DNA of 64,000 bases. Origin: Volvox africanus (taxonomy: Eukaryota; Chlorophyta; Chlorophyceae; Chlamydomonadales; Volvocaceae). The stretch is from NCBI GenBank assembly GCA_030268105.1, contig BSDZ01000112.1:310001-374000 (forward strand). The letters are read 5' to 3'. The notes under the pieces were generated by a model. The model searched no databases and had not been told where the DNA came from. It was given only the letters and a program-made list of their open reading frames with translations. Positions 31,401 to 39,755 of the stretch are shown piece by piece (positions within the stretch are counted from its first letter, which is position 1; each line of letters starts with the position of its first letter). The position numbers were made by a program, and so were the translations under genes.

Positions 31401-32122
31401 CGTTGCAGCAGGTTACTACCATTCATGGTCGTAGAGGGCTGGGCCAAGTCGTTTGCATGACCCTTTGGAATACCGCTTGACTCGTACATCACGAAATCCA
31501 AAACCACGTGCTTCCAGGGCCTTGGAATGGATGCGGCCATCGGGACAGGAGCGGACTGGGGTAAGCTGCTAACGTCTGCGGTATCTTGGGCGTGTTCGTT
31601 TAATCTGGTTGGGAGGGCTTGTGGACTGCCGACTTGCGGGTTTCTGCGGGATTTGATGTGCAGAGTACGATTTCCAGGTAGCTTGCTGGAAACAAATTGA
31701 CGGAGGTGTTCGCGTGAGTCTTGGAGAAGTGAGGGCTCCAACTCCCTGATCGCATTTAGTACGTCCGTTTGGAATTCATAAGTTTCTTCCCCGGACATTT
31801 CAGATACAGACAGCCCAAGCATCTTCACAGCTGAAAGATTGCAGTAGACGGGTTCCGGCTCCCAAAGCGTGCCATTATTGTTAGGGTCCAACGGAACTCG
31901 CGGTTGTGCGAGAACGAGCACGGCGTCGGTGGAACGGCTGTATTGCAGCGTCAGTTCCAATTGAGAGGTATGTTTAATGTCGAGGTCTGAGTTGCTTGGT
32001 CTTGATATTGGAAATGTAGAACAGTAGATGTCCGACCCGCCCGATAACGTCCCTTCAGGCGGGCATCGTTGATTTTGCTCCCTATCAGTAGCACAAGGAA
32101 AACATGATAGCCATTTCTTCAT
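7256..32122 (-). CDS. class III guanylate cyclase with PAS domains, multi-exon
   Basis: Converts GTP to cGMP, probably as an intracellular signalling enzyme. Exons on the minus strand, 5' to 3': 32122-30875, 30467-30072, (one or more unplaced), about 22711-22615, 22136-22088, 21429-20741, 20033-18609, 18202-18125, 17799-17575, 17299-17272, 16945-16839, 16161-16030, 14778-14646, 14173-14158, 13240-13135, 7462-7256. They total at least 1612 codons. Phases agree at all junctions after 22615 and from exon 1 to 2. The cyclase domain has both metal-binding Asp (FADIQG, ETIGD), the guanine-selecting Glu (KVETIGD) and Cys (FCLFGD), and the catalytic Asn/Arg (NTASRMES). It therefore looks active and GTP-specific. 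The N terminus [10 protein letters not shown] could be lipid-modified; no transmembrane segment is evident. Introns are loaded with transposons and bacterial DNA. Confidence 0.88.
7650..7930. repeat. dispersed repeat B, copy 1
   Basis: Shares long near-identical blocks, in reverse orientation, with 16390-16635. Examples are CCATTGTTGGGGCCGCTAGG and GCCCAAATTAGACCACCTAC. Noncoding, inside an intron of the cyclase gene; family unknown. Confidence 0.75.
7931..9879. other. cyclase intron, no recognised element
   Basis: Part of the 5.7-kb last intron. At about 8194-8245 there is TGGTACCGAGCGG followed by GGTTCAAAATCC. This recalls the primer-binding site and following sequence of the TRIM at 29446. 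It could be a trace of another LTR element, but no LTR pair is seen. A short CTG run is at 9688-9702. Confidence 0.4.
10479..10668 (-). pseudogene. ABC transporter ATPase C-terminal fragment (bacterial)
   Basis: Encodes [15 protein letters not shown], then KKKLLADLG and a stop. This is the segment after the H-loop of bacterial ABC ATPases (CD-I-L--GKI). Walker and signature motifs are absent, so it is only a tail fragment, inserted with other bacterial pieces. Confidence 0.5.
11178..11334 (-). pseudogene. iscX: iscX-like gene fragment with in-frame stop (bacterial)
   Basis: Starts [16 protein letters not shown], then TAA at 11284-11286. It reopens in the same frame with [19 protein letters not shown]. 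This matches the W-----IA--L and D----V--L-DF-DD pattern of the small Fe-S assembly protein IscX. The stop replaces the position where IscX has Tyr, so one substitution would explain it. After about 52 residues the similarity ends and an unrelated frame continues. Confidence 0.5.
11344..11581 (-). pseudogene. IS982-family transposase fragment (bacterial)
   Basis: The frame reads [26 protein letters not shown] and [20 protein letters not shown]. This corresponds to the central DDE region of IS982 transposases (S-F-RLM, FVDST, NKVFKG-A-RGK-S-GWFYGFKLHL). The Asp of ISFADS is the first catalytic residue. A 1-nt frameshift follows GWFYG, after which KLHL can be read. Both ends of the transposase are missing. 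Confidence 0.6.
11735..11772. repeat. CA microsatellite
   Basis: Near-perfect CA run at the right edge of the region that follows the bacterial patch. Confidence 0.85.
12176..13080 (+). mobile_element. non-LTR retrotransposon, copy 2 (shortened)
   Basis: Same family as 3304-5350, in opposite orientation. Ends match at GGAGACTGCCTGATGGAGG (12181) and at ...GTAACACCCGTTC (13080). The interval corresponding to about 3700-4480 of copy 1 is largely missing (junction near 12660-12757). Frames at 12316-12585 and 12401-12660 carry the shared C-terminal peptide and the CPRC...HNFWEC zinc-finger-like motif; a frameshift separates them. It lies in a cyclase intron, 55 bp from the exon ending at 13135. 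Confidence 0.65.
13135..13240 (-). CDS. guanylate cyclase exon: transition-state Arg
   Basis: 1 nt plus 35 codons. ASRMESTG carries the conserved Arg. Ends GGIE at GAG|GTGCGG, followed by a 5.7-kb intron. Confidence 0.9.
14158..14173 (-). CDS. guanylate cyclase 16-nt microexon
   Basis: 2 nt, four codons (DTVN) and 2 nt, flanked by TGACAG and GTAAGT. It completes FGDTVNTASRMES with its neighbours and is needed to keep the catalytic frame. Confidence 0.85.
14646..14778 (-). CDS. guanylate cyclase exon: catalytic core
   Basis: 44 codons plus 1 nt. Contains [16 protein letters not shown] and MPRFCLF, the latter with the Cys that favours GTP over ATP. Confidence 0.9.
15365..15450. repeat. dispersed repeat C, copy 1
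   Basis: Similar in the same orientation to 23990-24070, sharing CTAGTCATGTAAGG, a C-rich block and ATGCAC-GATTTCTTT. The minus strand reads alike in both copies ([18 protein letters not shown] versus [16 protein letters not shown]), so it may be a trace of a transposon ORF. Confidence 0.55.
15766..15900. repeat. AAAT/GATA-type tetranucleotide microsatellite
   Basis: About 130 bp of AAATAGAT and AAAT units in a cyclase intron. The Ile/Tyr-rich ORFs read from it are artefacts. Confidence 0.9.
15901..15951. repeat. perfect 20-bp inverted repeat (hairpin)
   Basis: Arms 15901-15920 (TATGCCTATGCCTGTGCAAT) and 15932-15951 are exact reverse complements around an 11-nt AT loop. It directly abuts the tetranucleotide microsatellite. 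Confidence 0.9.
16030..16161 (-). CDS. guanylate cyclase exon: second metal Asp
   Basis: 44 codons, phase 0. Starts [14 protein letters not shown], with the guanine-selecting Glu and the second metal-binding Asp. Ends ERVFNFAK. Confidence 0.9.
16390..16635. repeat. dispersed repeat B, copy 2 (inverted)
   Basis: Inverted partner of 7650-7930, inside another cyclase intron. The two share about 150 bp of near-identical core plus a distal block around CTGACAGGACTCATC. Confidence 0.75.
16839..16945 (-). CDS. guanylate cyclase exon: catalytic core
   Basis: 2 nt plus 35 codons. Encodes [10 protein letters not shown] then [20 protein letters not shown], the conserved helix between the two metal-binding sites. 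Confidence 0.9.
17272..17299 (-). CDS. guanylate cyclase microexon with first metal-binding Asp
   Basis: 28 nt, encoding VTLLFADIQ plus 1 nt. It carries the first metal-binding aspartate of class III cyclases. Flanked by TCGCAG and GTAATG. Confidence 0.88.
17575..17799 (-). CDS. guanylate cyclase exon: start of catalytic region
   Basis: 75 codons, phase 0. [13 protein letters not shown] opens the pre-cyclase segment; a Ser/Thr/Pro linker and KLATSHNQ follow. Confidence 0.88.
18125..18202 (-). CDS. guanylate cyclase exon: linker helix
   Basis: 26 codons, phase 0. [14 protein letters not shown] then EAEHRLLEQ forms the signalling helix between PAS and the catalytic domain. Confidence 0.88.
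18609..20033 (-). CDS. guanylate cyclase exon: low-complexity insert and last PAS strands
   Basis: 475 codons, phase 0 both ends (CCCGCAG acceptor, CAA|GTAAGG donor). Mostly Ser/Gly/Pro-rich, including a run of seven Pro. The final 26 residues return to the PAS fold ([17 protein letters not shown]). Confidence 0.78.
20741..21429 (-). CDS. guanylate cyclase exon: PAS strand then low-complexity insert
   Basis: Starts with [12 protein letters not shown], a PAS beta strand. It then runs for over 200 residues of Ala/Thr/Ser/Gln-rich sequence without a recognisable fold. Ends phase 0 at ACA|GTGAGA. Confidence 0.75.
21762..21960. repeat. compound trinucleotide microsatellite tract
   Basis: Runs of ATC, ACT, AAT and TAG units with A-rich spacers, in the cyclase intron 21430-22087. 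Confidence 0.85.
22088..22136 (-). CDS. guanylate cyclase exon: PAS segment (49 nt)
   Basis: 16 codons plus 1 nt, CTGCAG acceptor, donor GTAGGT. Encodes [16 protein letters not shown] and completes Gly with the next exon, giving VWRGIVQVP. Confidence 0.8.
22615..22711 (-). CDS. guanylate cyclase exon: PAS helix segment
   Basis: Encodes [11 protein letters not shown] before an AAG|GTACGG donor. It joins in frame to [17 protein letters not shown] of the next exon, as in the PAS of related cyclases. The 5' edge is uncertain (acceptor before 22711 or 22709); the exon preceding it was not found. Confidence 0.65.
22875..23456 (-). CDS. hypothetical ORF inside a cyclase intron
   Basis: Unrecognised 193-codon ORF, long for this composition. 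The central part ([20 protein letters not shown], then [13 protein letters not shown]) looks protein-like. The opposite strand has competing short ORFs (23253-23447 and 23504-23665) ending or starting at plausible splice sites, so the coding strand is undecided. It may be an exon of the cyclase PAS region, a transposon fragment or chance. Confidence 0.2.
   Translation of the reverse strand: MHTSPAGDIVPHLLDNFELPFLQFEGHISGRHVDLGTVTQLVHFADDHDINAAISRVLHSLHACVMRQYDFEYSQHKQKVRQLTSLGGVAQRQNWRAQWPDDSVHGGSFIDLRKPNNRAMILVFLHDGLSSTLRMNVRQDSLSFTVLYYILFLSHQIKDGQRTFFEMQNSEIFLSYLSLLIVLYSILETMLSW
23990..24070. repeat. dispersed repeat C, copy 2
   Basis: Direct-orientation partner of 15365-15450. It lies just upstream of the copia fragment. 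Confidence 0.55.
24380..24442 (+). repeat. 21-bp tandem repeat, three copies
   Basis: Units 24380-24400, 24401-24421 and 24422-24442, differing at two bases. They repeat the copia codons for NGSWEL and end within about 5 bp of the junction with bacterial DNA. Confidence 0.9.
24449..24650 (-). pseudogene. truB: tRNA pseudouridine-55 synthase TruB, N-terminal fragment (bacterial)
   Basis: About 67 residues from a GTG start at 24650. [14 protein letters not shown] and [20 protein letters not shown] are TruB motifs, with the catalytic Asp in GTLD. The fragment ends after KEYV at the copia junction. It is bacterial in type and lacks about three quarters of the enzyme. Confidence 0.85.
24717..24933 (+). 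pseudogene. istA: IS21-family IstA transposase fragment (bacterial)
   Basis: Open frame with [13 protein letters not shown], then [26 protein letters not shown] and FRQTYDQL. This is the conserved block after the integrase core of IS21 transposases. The N-terminal helix-turn-helix and DDE catalytic domain are absent. Confidence 0.82.
24936..25112 (-). pseudogene. IS256-family transposase, N-terminal fragment (bacterial)
   Basis: Reads [36 protein letters not shown] and [11 protein letters not shown]. This is the N-terminal block typical of IS256/mutator-type bacterial transposases. It stops before the catalytic domain, at the junction with the istA piece. Confidence 0.82.
27001..29342. other. 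large cyclase intron, unassigned part
   Basis: The unplaced PAS exon(s) of the cyclase should lie between 30072 and 22711. Candidates on the minus strand are about 29145-28975 ([16 protein letters not shown] after an ATTTTAG acceptor) and about 27905-27720 ([18 protein letters not shown]). Neither looks clearly PAS-like. 28038-28115 resembles 17349-17412 (CTCTTGGC-GTAT, GAGATAACTACT), a short direct repeat. Confidence 0.35.
29343..29742 (+). mobile_element. TRIM (miniature LTR retrotransposon), complete
   Basis: LTRs 29343-29445 and 29639-29742 start TGTAGTATCC, end GATACAACA and differ at only a few bases. A primer-binding site TTGGTATCGAGCAGG begins at 29446. A polypurine tract (TGAGGGGGAA) lies at 29625-29634 before the 3' LTR. 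The element is flanked by the 5-bp duplication GGAAC (29338-29342, 29743-29747). The 193-bp interior is noncoding, so it must use proteins of another LTR element. It lies in the large cyclase intron. Confidence 0.92.
30072..30467 (-). CDS. guanylate cyclase exon 2: start of second PAS
   Basis: 132 codons, phase 0 at both ends (CTGCAG acceptor, ACG|GTAAGG donor). It has a long Ala/Ser-rich part (seven Ala in a row), then [15 protein letters not shown], the typical opening strand of the PAS domain in algal cyclases. The rest of this PAS core is not in the next recognised exon. Confidence 0.75.
30875..32122 (-). CDS. guanylate cyclase exon 1: N terminus and PAS-like domain
   Basis: 416 codons, ending phase 0 at a CAG|GTGACG donor. 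Residues about 55-215 look PAS-like ([36 protein letters not shown]). The rest is Ser/Pro/Gln-rich linker. It starts at the first ATG after in-frame stops; an upstream exon is not excluded. Confidence 0.75.
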
Positions 32123-33069
32123 TTTTTAAACTCCAGATTCTTTATTCTGTCCGCGCTGGTACCGCCGAACCGTGTCCGGTCAAAAATGCGTTTGGATTTT
32201 TGCGAGCCTAAATCTCATGCACAGTCTCTTCATTCGAATCCATTAGGCAACTATCATATTTCGTACTATAAGCACGGACCAGTCCATCGCGAGGAACACA
32301 TACTGTCGACGGTCCCGGACGTTTATTAACGTTATATCGCGGGACGGAAAACGACCTATAAGAAACAAAGTAAATTGTCTTGTGGAAAATGTGTGAAAAG
32401 GTCCAATTTTGTATTGTCTACGCCCAACTACTGTCGTAGCGTGTGCTGTAAGTCGATGATTGAACGAATGTCAGGAATGGAGTATCGCAGTACGAGGATG
32501 AAGCTTAAGGTTGGGTCACATCTTAACGTTCGATGCTCCAAATGATGGCGGTGAACTACAACTAGGCCTTGCCCAAGTTTTTCATAGCATCCGTTTACGA
32601 CGTCGGTTCGTTGTGTGTATGTGGGTACGACTTTGGGTAATCCTTTCACTAATGGACATTTCTTTTTCCCCCTTCCTTCCCCTTCGTTTCCTATTGCTTG
32701 AAGTACCTTTTCGATTTACTTATGCGTTGGACTGCCTCTTGTCCAGCCTGTTTTGTTCAACATCGCGCGCAGTCCCTTGAGCCTTATGGCTCGCTTTGGC
32801 CTCTAGACGCTGGTCAAGTTTCTAGTCATCCTTGATAACACCATCATCATCTATAATTATGATTATGATCATTATCTATGATTATGATTATGATCATCAT
32901 CTATGATTATGATCATCATCATCATTATTGTCGTCATCATGTACCTTGAGTTTCTTAAGGGTTTTTACATTGACATGTCGTTTGTTACCAGTGTACGCAT
33001 GCACTGACCCTTTTCATTGACCAATAATAAGGGGCTTTGACACGTAAGCCTTTCATTCTGCCAGCCAAG
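32123..33069. other. upstream region of the cyclase gene
   Basis: The presumed promoter and 5' UTR of the minus-strand cyclase. An imperfect ATGATTATG/ATC-rich repeat lies at about 32835-32940. A weak ORF at 32511-32780 (+) has no recognised motif. No core promoter element can be assigned. Confidence 0.4.
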
Positions 33070-33491
33070 TGTTGTATATGGTACCCACGAAGGGTGGTAT
33101 CAAAAGATACCGGTTGTTGTGCCAGAGCCCGATTAAGTAGAGCCGCCGACTAGGTCGTACTTGAGAGACCATAAGGCCTCGAACCGGGCGTGACCTTCAG
33201 AAGTCACCACTACAACCGGAGATTCAGTGAACCAGGAACCAGATGTTCCACCATTTACCATTCAGGCGGTAAATGGCCCATTCCATACAGGTTATGGATT
33301 AACCGACAGGTTCGGATGTTTCAGGAAATCGGTTAGTATTGGTCGTCGACAGCCGAGACCAAATCCACAAATCGAATGCTAGATGGGAACATGAAACAGT
33401 TAATCTGATAATTAAATATATTATATCATAAAATAATAAACAGATAATTATTATACTTAATGAATTACCAAAATGCATTAAGGATACAACA
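33070..33491 (-). repeat. LTR of G1 (3' LTR)
   Basis: 422 bp, TGTTGTATATGG...GGATACAACA on the plus strand. The polypurine tract lies just inside at 33492-33507. It differs at several positions from the G2 LTRs. Confidence 0.93.
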
Positions 33492-33560
33492 ATTGTTCCC
33501 CCTCTAGATGCAGCGTCCCGATGCATGAAACGAGAGCAGACAGGTTGAGGTAGGACAGCG

Positions 33561-35287
33561 TCAGAGAGGTCCGTCCTTAGACTGTGCCCGCAGCCTAGCT
33601 TCATCAAGCAGGGGTTTCATGTCAGGGGTGAAGTTACGTGCCGGTTCCCAGCTATTGTGCTCAGACGAATACCCAGACCACTTAACCAGGTACTCATGTA
33701 CGTTACGCTTACGCCTGCCCTTGCCAACACGTCGTGCACGGTAATCCAGGATACGTTCGACAGCATACAGGGTCTGCTTACCCGATAACCAGGTAGAGGG
33801 ATTAGCTTCCGTAACAGGAGGGATGCTATCGTTAGCCTCAGGCAGAGTACCCCGATATGGACGTACGAGAGATACATGAAATGTGGGATGAATGCGTAGG
33901 TCAGATGGGAGTTGTAACTCTACAGCCACCGACCCTACCATGCATACGACAGGATAAGGCACCACAAAGCGCGGTAATAACTTGCGAGACCCATCAGCCA
34001 GGGAACGAAAGTTCTTCGTGCTCAACATAACCAGCTGGCCCTTAGTGAACGTGACGTCCTTTTTGGACTTGTTATAATAGTCCATAGCCCGTTGCTGTGC
34101 AGCTTCCAGGCAAGCTTTAGCGTCAGTTAGACGGGACACGAAAGACTTAGCAAACGTTTTTGCAGCTGGAACATTTACGTCCAACTCCCGCCAAACAGGC
34201 AAAGCAGGGTTAAAACCGTAATTCAGGAAAAACGGACTATTACCAACGGACCGGTTAGTAGCATTATTAATGGCAAACTCAGCAGCGGTTAGGTAGGTAT
34301 CCCATGCAGTAGGGGTGCGTCCTGCAAAGTTACGGAGCATATCACCCAGGACACGGTTAACACGCTCTGTTTGCCCATCAGATTGGGGGTTGTAGGCGGT
34401 GGACAGGTTCACCCGCATTCCTACCAGAGTCCCCAGGGCGCCCCAAAACTTACTTGCAAATTGAGTGCCGCGGTCAGATACCACGGACTTGGGGACCCCA
34501 TGCAAACGTACCACATTGTCGAAAAATAGACGGGCCGTTTGCTCAGCTGTGCAGGATGATGTCGTGGGGGCCAGGTGGACCATCTTGGTGAAACGGTCGA
34601 CCAGGACCAGCACGGCATCGTATCCTCCCTCAGTTTTGGGCAGCGCAACAATAAAGTCCATAGAGACGCTTTCCCACGGAGCGTCAGGAATAGGAAGAGG
34701 TTGGAGATGCCCATGTGCTTTACCAGACTGGGCCTTATTGCGCTGGCACAGGTCGCAACAGAGGACATAATTTTCGGTGTCCTTAGCCATGCGGGGCCAC
34801 CAGAATTGACGCCGCAAAAGCTCTAGTAACCGCGTGCAGCCAGGATGCCCAGCAAGAGGGCCGTCATGAAAACGTGAGAGAAGTTCACGACGTAATGAAT
34901 CGTTGTTAAATACGACAATCTGACGGTGGGATCCTTCCGATCGGATCCATAAGCCATGCTCCTGTACCAAGTGCCCCGTGTTGTTGTGAATTGTGAACCA
35001 CGGGTCGGCTGCATAAGCCTGTTTCAAGCGCTTGGTAAAATCGGAGGGCACGAAGTTAGGTTTTGCCTGAGACCTACTCCGTGTGCTTACCACCAGAATG
35101 GCTGCATGCAGTGAGGGGTGCCTACTGAGAGCATCAGCTATGTTAAGTGAGCCGCTCAGGTACTCCCAATCAAAGTTAAACCGTGCCAGGTATTCCATCC
35201 AGCGGGCCTGGTGTCGGTTAAGGGAGGGCACACCTTGCAGAAACGTAAGGGGTTTGTGATCAGTCTTGAGGGCAAAAGGCCGGCCAT
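33561..35287 (-). pseudogene. G1 pol, integrase and chromodomain part
   Basis: Continues RNase H to integrase after the break. It has the HHCC zinc site (FHDGPLAGHPG, CDLCQRNK), the DDE residues (MDFIVALP, SDRGTQF, QSDGQTERVNR) and a chromodomain near the C terminus (HEYLVKWSGYSSEHNSWEPA). It differs from G2 by scattered substitutions such as AYNPQS for AYHPQS. Confidence 0.88.
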
Positions 35288-35291
35288 AACA

Positions 35292-37625
35292 TCACCATTC
35301 CTTCAAGGCATGTAGGACCGCCAGAAATTCCTGTTCCCCAGTGGTATAACGGGTTTCAGCCCCCGAAAACTTCTTACTTGTGTATGCAATGGGGCGTCCC
35401 TGCTGCAACAGAACTGCCCCCGTCCCATGTATAGATGCATCAGTTATGACCTCTACACGGAACGGCAATGAGTAGTCAGGGAAGTGCAGGATAATATCAT
35501 CAGAGATAGCACGCTTCAAAGCATCAAAAGCTTCTTGGCATGCGGGGGTCCAGGCCTCAGGTGAAGAGAAGGCTCCCTTACGTGTGAGGTTTGTTAGCGG
35601 TGCAGCAATGACTGAGTAGCGCTCTATGAACTTACGAAAGTAGTTGGTCAGGCCCAAAAACTTACGCAGTTCCTGAAGGTTGGAGGGCACTGGCCAATCC
35701 CGAACAACAGCAGTTTTCCGGGGGTCCATCCGTATGCCACCCTGAGACACTATATGCCCCAGATACTCCACCTGTGGTTGTGCCCAGTGGCACTTAGAAC
35801 GCTTAGCATACAGCTGCTCACGCCGCAGAACCTCAAAGACCAGGCGGAGGTGTTGTATGTGCTCCTCACGGGTCTTTGAAAACACCAGGATATCGTCCAG
35901 ATAACAGATGACGAATTTGTCGATGTATGGCCTGAAGATGCGGTCCATGACGGCTTGGAACGTTGCAGGGGCGTTCGTCAGTCCGAAACTAAGGACGGTA
36001 CATTCAAAATGGCCAAACGGCGTACGGAAAGCCGTTTTAGGGATGTCAGATTCTGCTATACGAATCTGATTATACCCCTGCTGGAGGTCAATAGAGCTAA
36101 AGAATGCAGAATCTTTTAGCTTATCCAGCAGATCATCGACACGTGGGAGGGGGTAACGGTTCTTAACCGTTGCGGCATTTAACCCCCTATAGTCAATGCA
36201 CATTCTCAGAGTCCCATCCTTCTTTCCCACAAACAGAATAGGGGCGGAGTATGGGGATGTGCTTGGCCGTATCATACCTTTTTTCAGCAGCTCAGTAACC
36301 TGTCGTTTGACCTCGTCCGGCTCCAAGGGGCTTAGCCGATACATGGGGCGGGAAACGGGTACTGGACCAGGCACCAAAGGTATGGTGTGATCCACAGGCC
36401 GCATTGGAGGCTTACCAGGGACCTCCTGGAATATATCTGCATATTCCTGTAACAGGGCCTCAAGCTCAGGGTCAGTGGCATCAGCTGGGATAGAAGTTGC
36501 ATTCAGGTGCAACTTGGGCCGTACTAGTAAAGCATGGGCCCCCTTGCGAATCATGCGAACTGCTGCTTTTCTGCCAACAACTTCAGGTTCAGTGTGCTGA
36601 CAGATAGCAGTGGTTGCATAATTAAAGCAAGGCGCAGGTGTCATCTGATCTGGTGGCTGTCCGGCAGTAGTAAAGGGTACCTTGCAGACTAGATTCCCCT
36701 TGCGCAGGCGCAAAGATTTAGACTCATAGTCAAGGACAGCCCCATACTGTGCTAGCGTGGAAGAACCCAAGATATACATGGCAGCGTCAGTTAGCTCAGG
36801 CAACACGTATGGGCGGACATTTAACCTTAAAGGACCTGCAGATAGACGAAGATTAACCTGCCCCAAGATAGCCTGCTTACCCCCATCAGCAAGGGTAACT
36901 TCTGACCAGGAGCATGGGCTAGGTTTCAGGCCAAGCTGCGTAACCACTGATGCCGAAATGAAATCATCACTGGCTCCAGAGTCGGCTAGGGCGGTGAACG
37001 TACGACCTGCCGTACTTACGGTGATCAGAGGTACGCCAGCACCTATCAGGGCAGCAGCTTTAGGCAAGCAGAGAACTGAAATACAGGGTTCAGTCTCAGG
37101 CAAGCCCTCCTGAACCGGTTTAGGAGCAGCAAACCAGACGTCAACAGAGTATGGGCTTCCAGGGAGCTGAACGACCTCACCTGCCATATCAAGGCTATGG
37201 AAAAGAGCCGTCCCTGGATTAAACCTTAAGACCCGTTGCATTCCCGACAGAAAAGAAGGGTTGCGTCGGGACACATACTCAGGCAGCAAGATGCATGCTG
37301 AGGTATCAGGGTGTTGACGTTTGCATGCCCTAAAGTGAGCTAATTGCTTCTGTAGCTCGCAGAGTGAAGAGGGAGTGAACAAGATAGTATGCCCACCCAA
37401 GTTAGCGGAGGATAGGGGGCGACCTTGAGGCTCAAACAGATTACAAAAGCCATCAAAGCCGGCACGGATAGTTCGTGCATCAAAAGAAAAACGTCTCCCT
37501 ATCACCTGCTCCACTTGGTTTAAAACAGAGGGCAAAAGAGCCCGTACTGCACGGCACTTTGCTACCATCTGGCCCACAGCAAAGACCCCAGGTGATGATC
37601 CCTCTATACCAGCCTGGGCAAGTTC
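35292..37625 (-). pseudogene. G1 pol, protease/RT/RNase H part
   Basis: Open from the codon after the gag UAG (37626-37628) to a TGA at 35292. Protease ADSGASDDFIS, RT LSFGLTNAPATFQAVMDR and YLDDILVFS, RNase H VITDASIHGTGAVLL. It ends early at KEW-stop, where G2 continues RCYLEGRPF. Confidence 0.88.
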
Positions 37626-37628
37626 CTA
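37587..37628 (-). promoter_or_regulatory. G1 gag-pol UAG and downstream hairpin
   Basis: UAG 37626-37628, 7-nt spacer, stem CCCAGG (37613-37618) and CCTGGG (37587-37592). Same design as G2, with one change in the loop. Confidence 0.6.
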
Positions 37629-38853
37629 GTGGTCTTTACCCTTATTTTTCTCCGCCCCCAGCATTGGGCAGGAGTCGACCCTATGTTGGTCGGAACCGCA
37701 ACGGAGGCACATCCCATGTTGTTTACGAAAATGGAACTCCCGTCTAGTACATTTGAATGTGGTTAGATACTCCGCCAGGTTCTGCTTAGGCCCCTTCTTC
37801 TGCACGTGGCCCCCTTTTGGGGCCAAGTGCCTCCCCTGCTGTCCGCCGCCCCTCTTAGACTTACCGGCGCCCTTAACCTGCCGCGGCTGATCCTCGTGCC
37901 CGGTGATGCCTGGACGAACGGATGCAGCCCGCGGTTTTTTGGTCGGGGGCGCCGGGGTCTCCTCGTCAGGGTCGTCGCAGGCCATGTCCTGTACCGACAG
38001 CATGTTCATTTTGGGACGGGCCAGTTTGTCAGATTCCCGTCGGGCCAGTAACCTAAGTTCAGCTCCCAGGGAGAACTGAACCAAGTCTGTATATGACTTA
38101 AAGGTTTTACCCGACAGGTCAGTTGCACAGTCCCCACTAAGGTCGGATGAGAGGCCCTGCTGAAACCAAAACACACGCTCACTATCAGACAGGTCCGCAA
38201 TGGGCGTGACAAGAGCCTCAAAGCGGCTCTGATAGGCAGAGACAGTTTCTCCAGGGCGCATGCGGTATTTGCCAGCATTTAATTTCAGGCGTGCCTCAGT
38301 GTCACGTGACTGGACCTGGGGTGCAAAACGGACAAGCAGTGCTTCTAGCAGTTCCTCAGATGTATAGGAATCCCTTGCGTTAGTCCATTGATCGTGCCAT
38401 AATCTTGCCGCGCCTTCAAAGGCAGTGGCCAAGAAAAGACGGCGCGTAGAGTCCTGTTGACCCCCACGGGCTGTGGCAAAGTAGTTCCTAACATTACGGA
38501 CAAAGGCCCGTGTTAGAGGCGCAGCAACTCGTCCTAAATCAGAAAGCTTAACATCCATAGGGATATTCAGCTTAGGCACTGCGATCGCTATTTTTATCAC
38601 CTCGTCCTCATGTCCAGTATGAGGAGGCCCAGGTGGCCTGGAAGAGGTGCCCGCAACAGCAGCACAAGTTGTTGCGGCAGCAGCGGGAGCCATCCCAGGA
38701 ATATCCACGGCACCAGGTGTCAAATGGTTTGACACTACAGCAGGGCCATGAACATAAAAAGGGGATGGGGCATAAATAGGTGATGTAGGTGCCTCAGGGG
38801 ATGCTGTGCCGCCTTGCCTGGGAATAGGTGAAGGCTGGTTCGGAAGGTCGATA
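37626..38853 (-). pseudogene. G1 gag, N-terminally truncated
   Basis: Capsid-like region with ETVSAYQSRFEALVTPIADL and a zinc knuckle CLRCGSDQHRVDSC. Cut at the G3 LTR. It ends in UAG, in frame with pol. Confidence 0.85.
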
Positions 38854-38854
38854 C

Positions 38855-39688
38855 TGTTGTGCTACGGTTCGTTTCCCGCCGATGCGTAGGTCGATGCGAT
38901 CCTACAAGGCGAAGTGTTATCTTGACGAACGCATGAATGATTATTGCATATGAATGAACCTGCATGATATAGATGTATTCGCATACATTTATATATGCAT
39001 TTGGCATGATATCATTATCCATTGCGACATCGCATCATGGCAAATCCGCCTAGCATGCATATAATACCGAATCGTTGAAGTGCGCATTATGCTCGTGCTA
39101 TGAAACGATAAGTAATATTATCTGATATAATATTACTTCATTACAGCACACGTTGAGAGCGCCGCACTCGTCGCGATGCATGCCTTGCAACCGAATATCG
39201 TTATTCGGACCCTTGCATCATGCGAATGCCGGAAAGGCTTATACGTTGTTATACATGGACACCGCCTATACGCAGTAGGGTTGTCACACTTAGGATCGGC
39301 CTCCTAGTGTGAATCGTACGGCATCGCGAATGCTACGAGTATAACAGATGCGAGGACGGCTAAGCAAGACAAGATATTCGACACCAGAGAACACTCGTGT
39401 GTTCTACATTATTATTGCTATACGCTATTCTACTTAGCTCGAGCTAAGCCTAAACTTCGCTATTCACCGCCGCGTGATGATTGCTTGCTTCCGGCGCTGA
39501 CGGCGATTGCGTCCATTGCACCGCTTCGATCTGTAAGACTGTAAGTTATATCTCTTCTTGTTTGAAGTCTTCCGCTGTCTCTGTTTGCTCGTGCTTGCCT
39601 TGCTGTACTTGCAAGTGCTCGCGCATTGGTGTCGCAAGTCTTCAGACGCGCAGATACTGATGAGCAAACACGAAGGAGAGGTACAACA
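38855..39688 (+). repeat. G3 5' LTR
   Basis: 834 bp, about 98-99% alike by eye to the 3' LTR at 52685-53516, with several substitutions and small indels. The primer-binding site TTGGTATCGAGACAGG begins at 39691. ORFs inside it are not genes. Confidence 0.92.
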
Positions 39689-39755
39689 AATTGGTATCGA
39701 GACAGGTTCATTGCCTAACTGTCTCTCTTTGTCTAATCGGAAGTAGGTTCTTTCT

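Larger units (their letters stand above)
33070..38854 (-). mobile_element. Ty3/gypsy chromovirus G1, 5'-truncated
   Basis: Same family as G2 and nearly identical over shared parts. The 3' LTR is intact; the 5' LTR, leader and start of gag are lost at the G3 LTR boundary (38854). Pol is broken at 35292, where CGA became TGA, and seven bases are missing a few codons further on relative to G2. It is therefore non-autonomous. Confidence 0.9.

Noticed and set aside
38735..39022. 95-aa ORF upstream of G1 gag
   Set aside because: It lies within the G3 LTR, which recurs at 52685-53516; the ORF has no other support.
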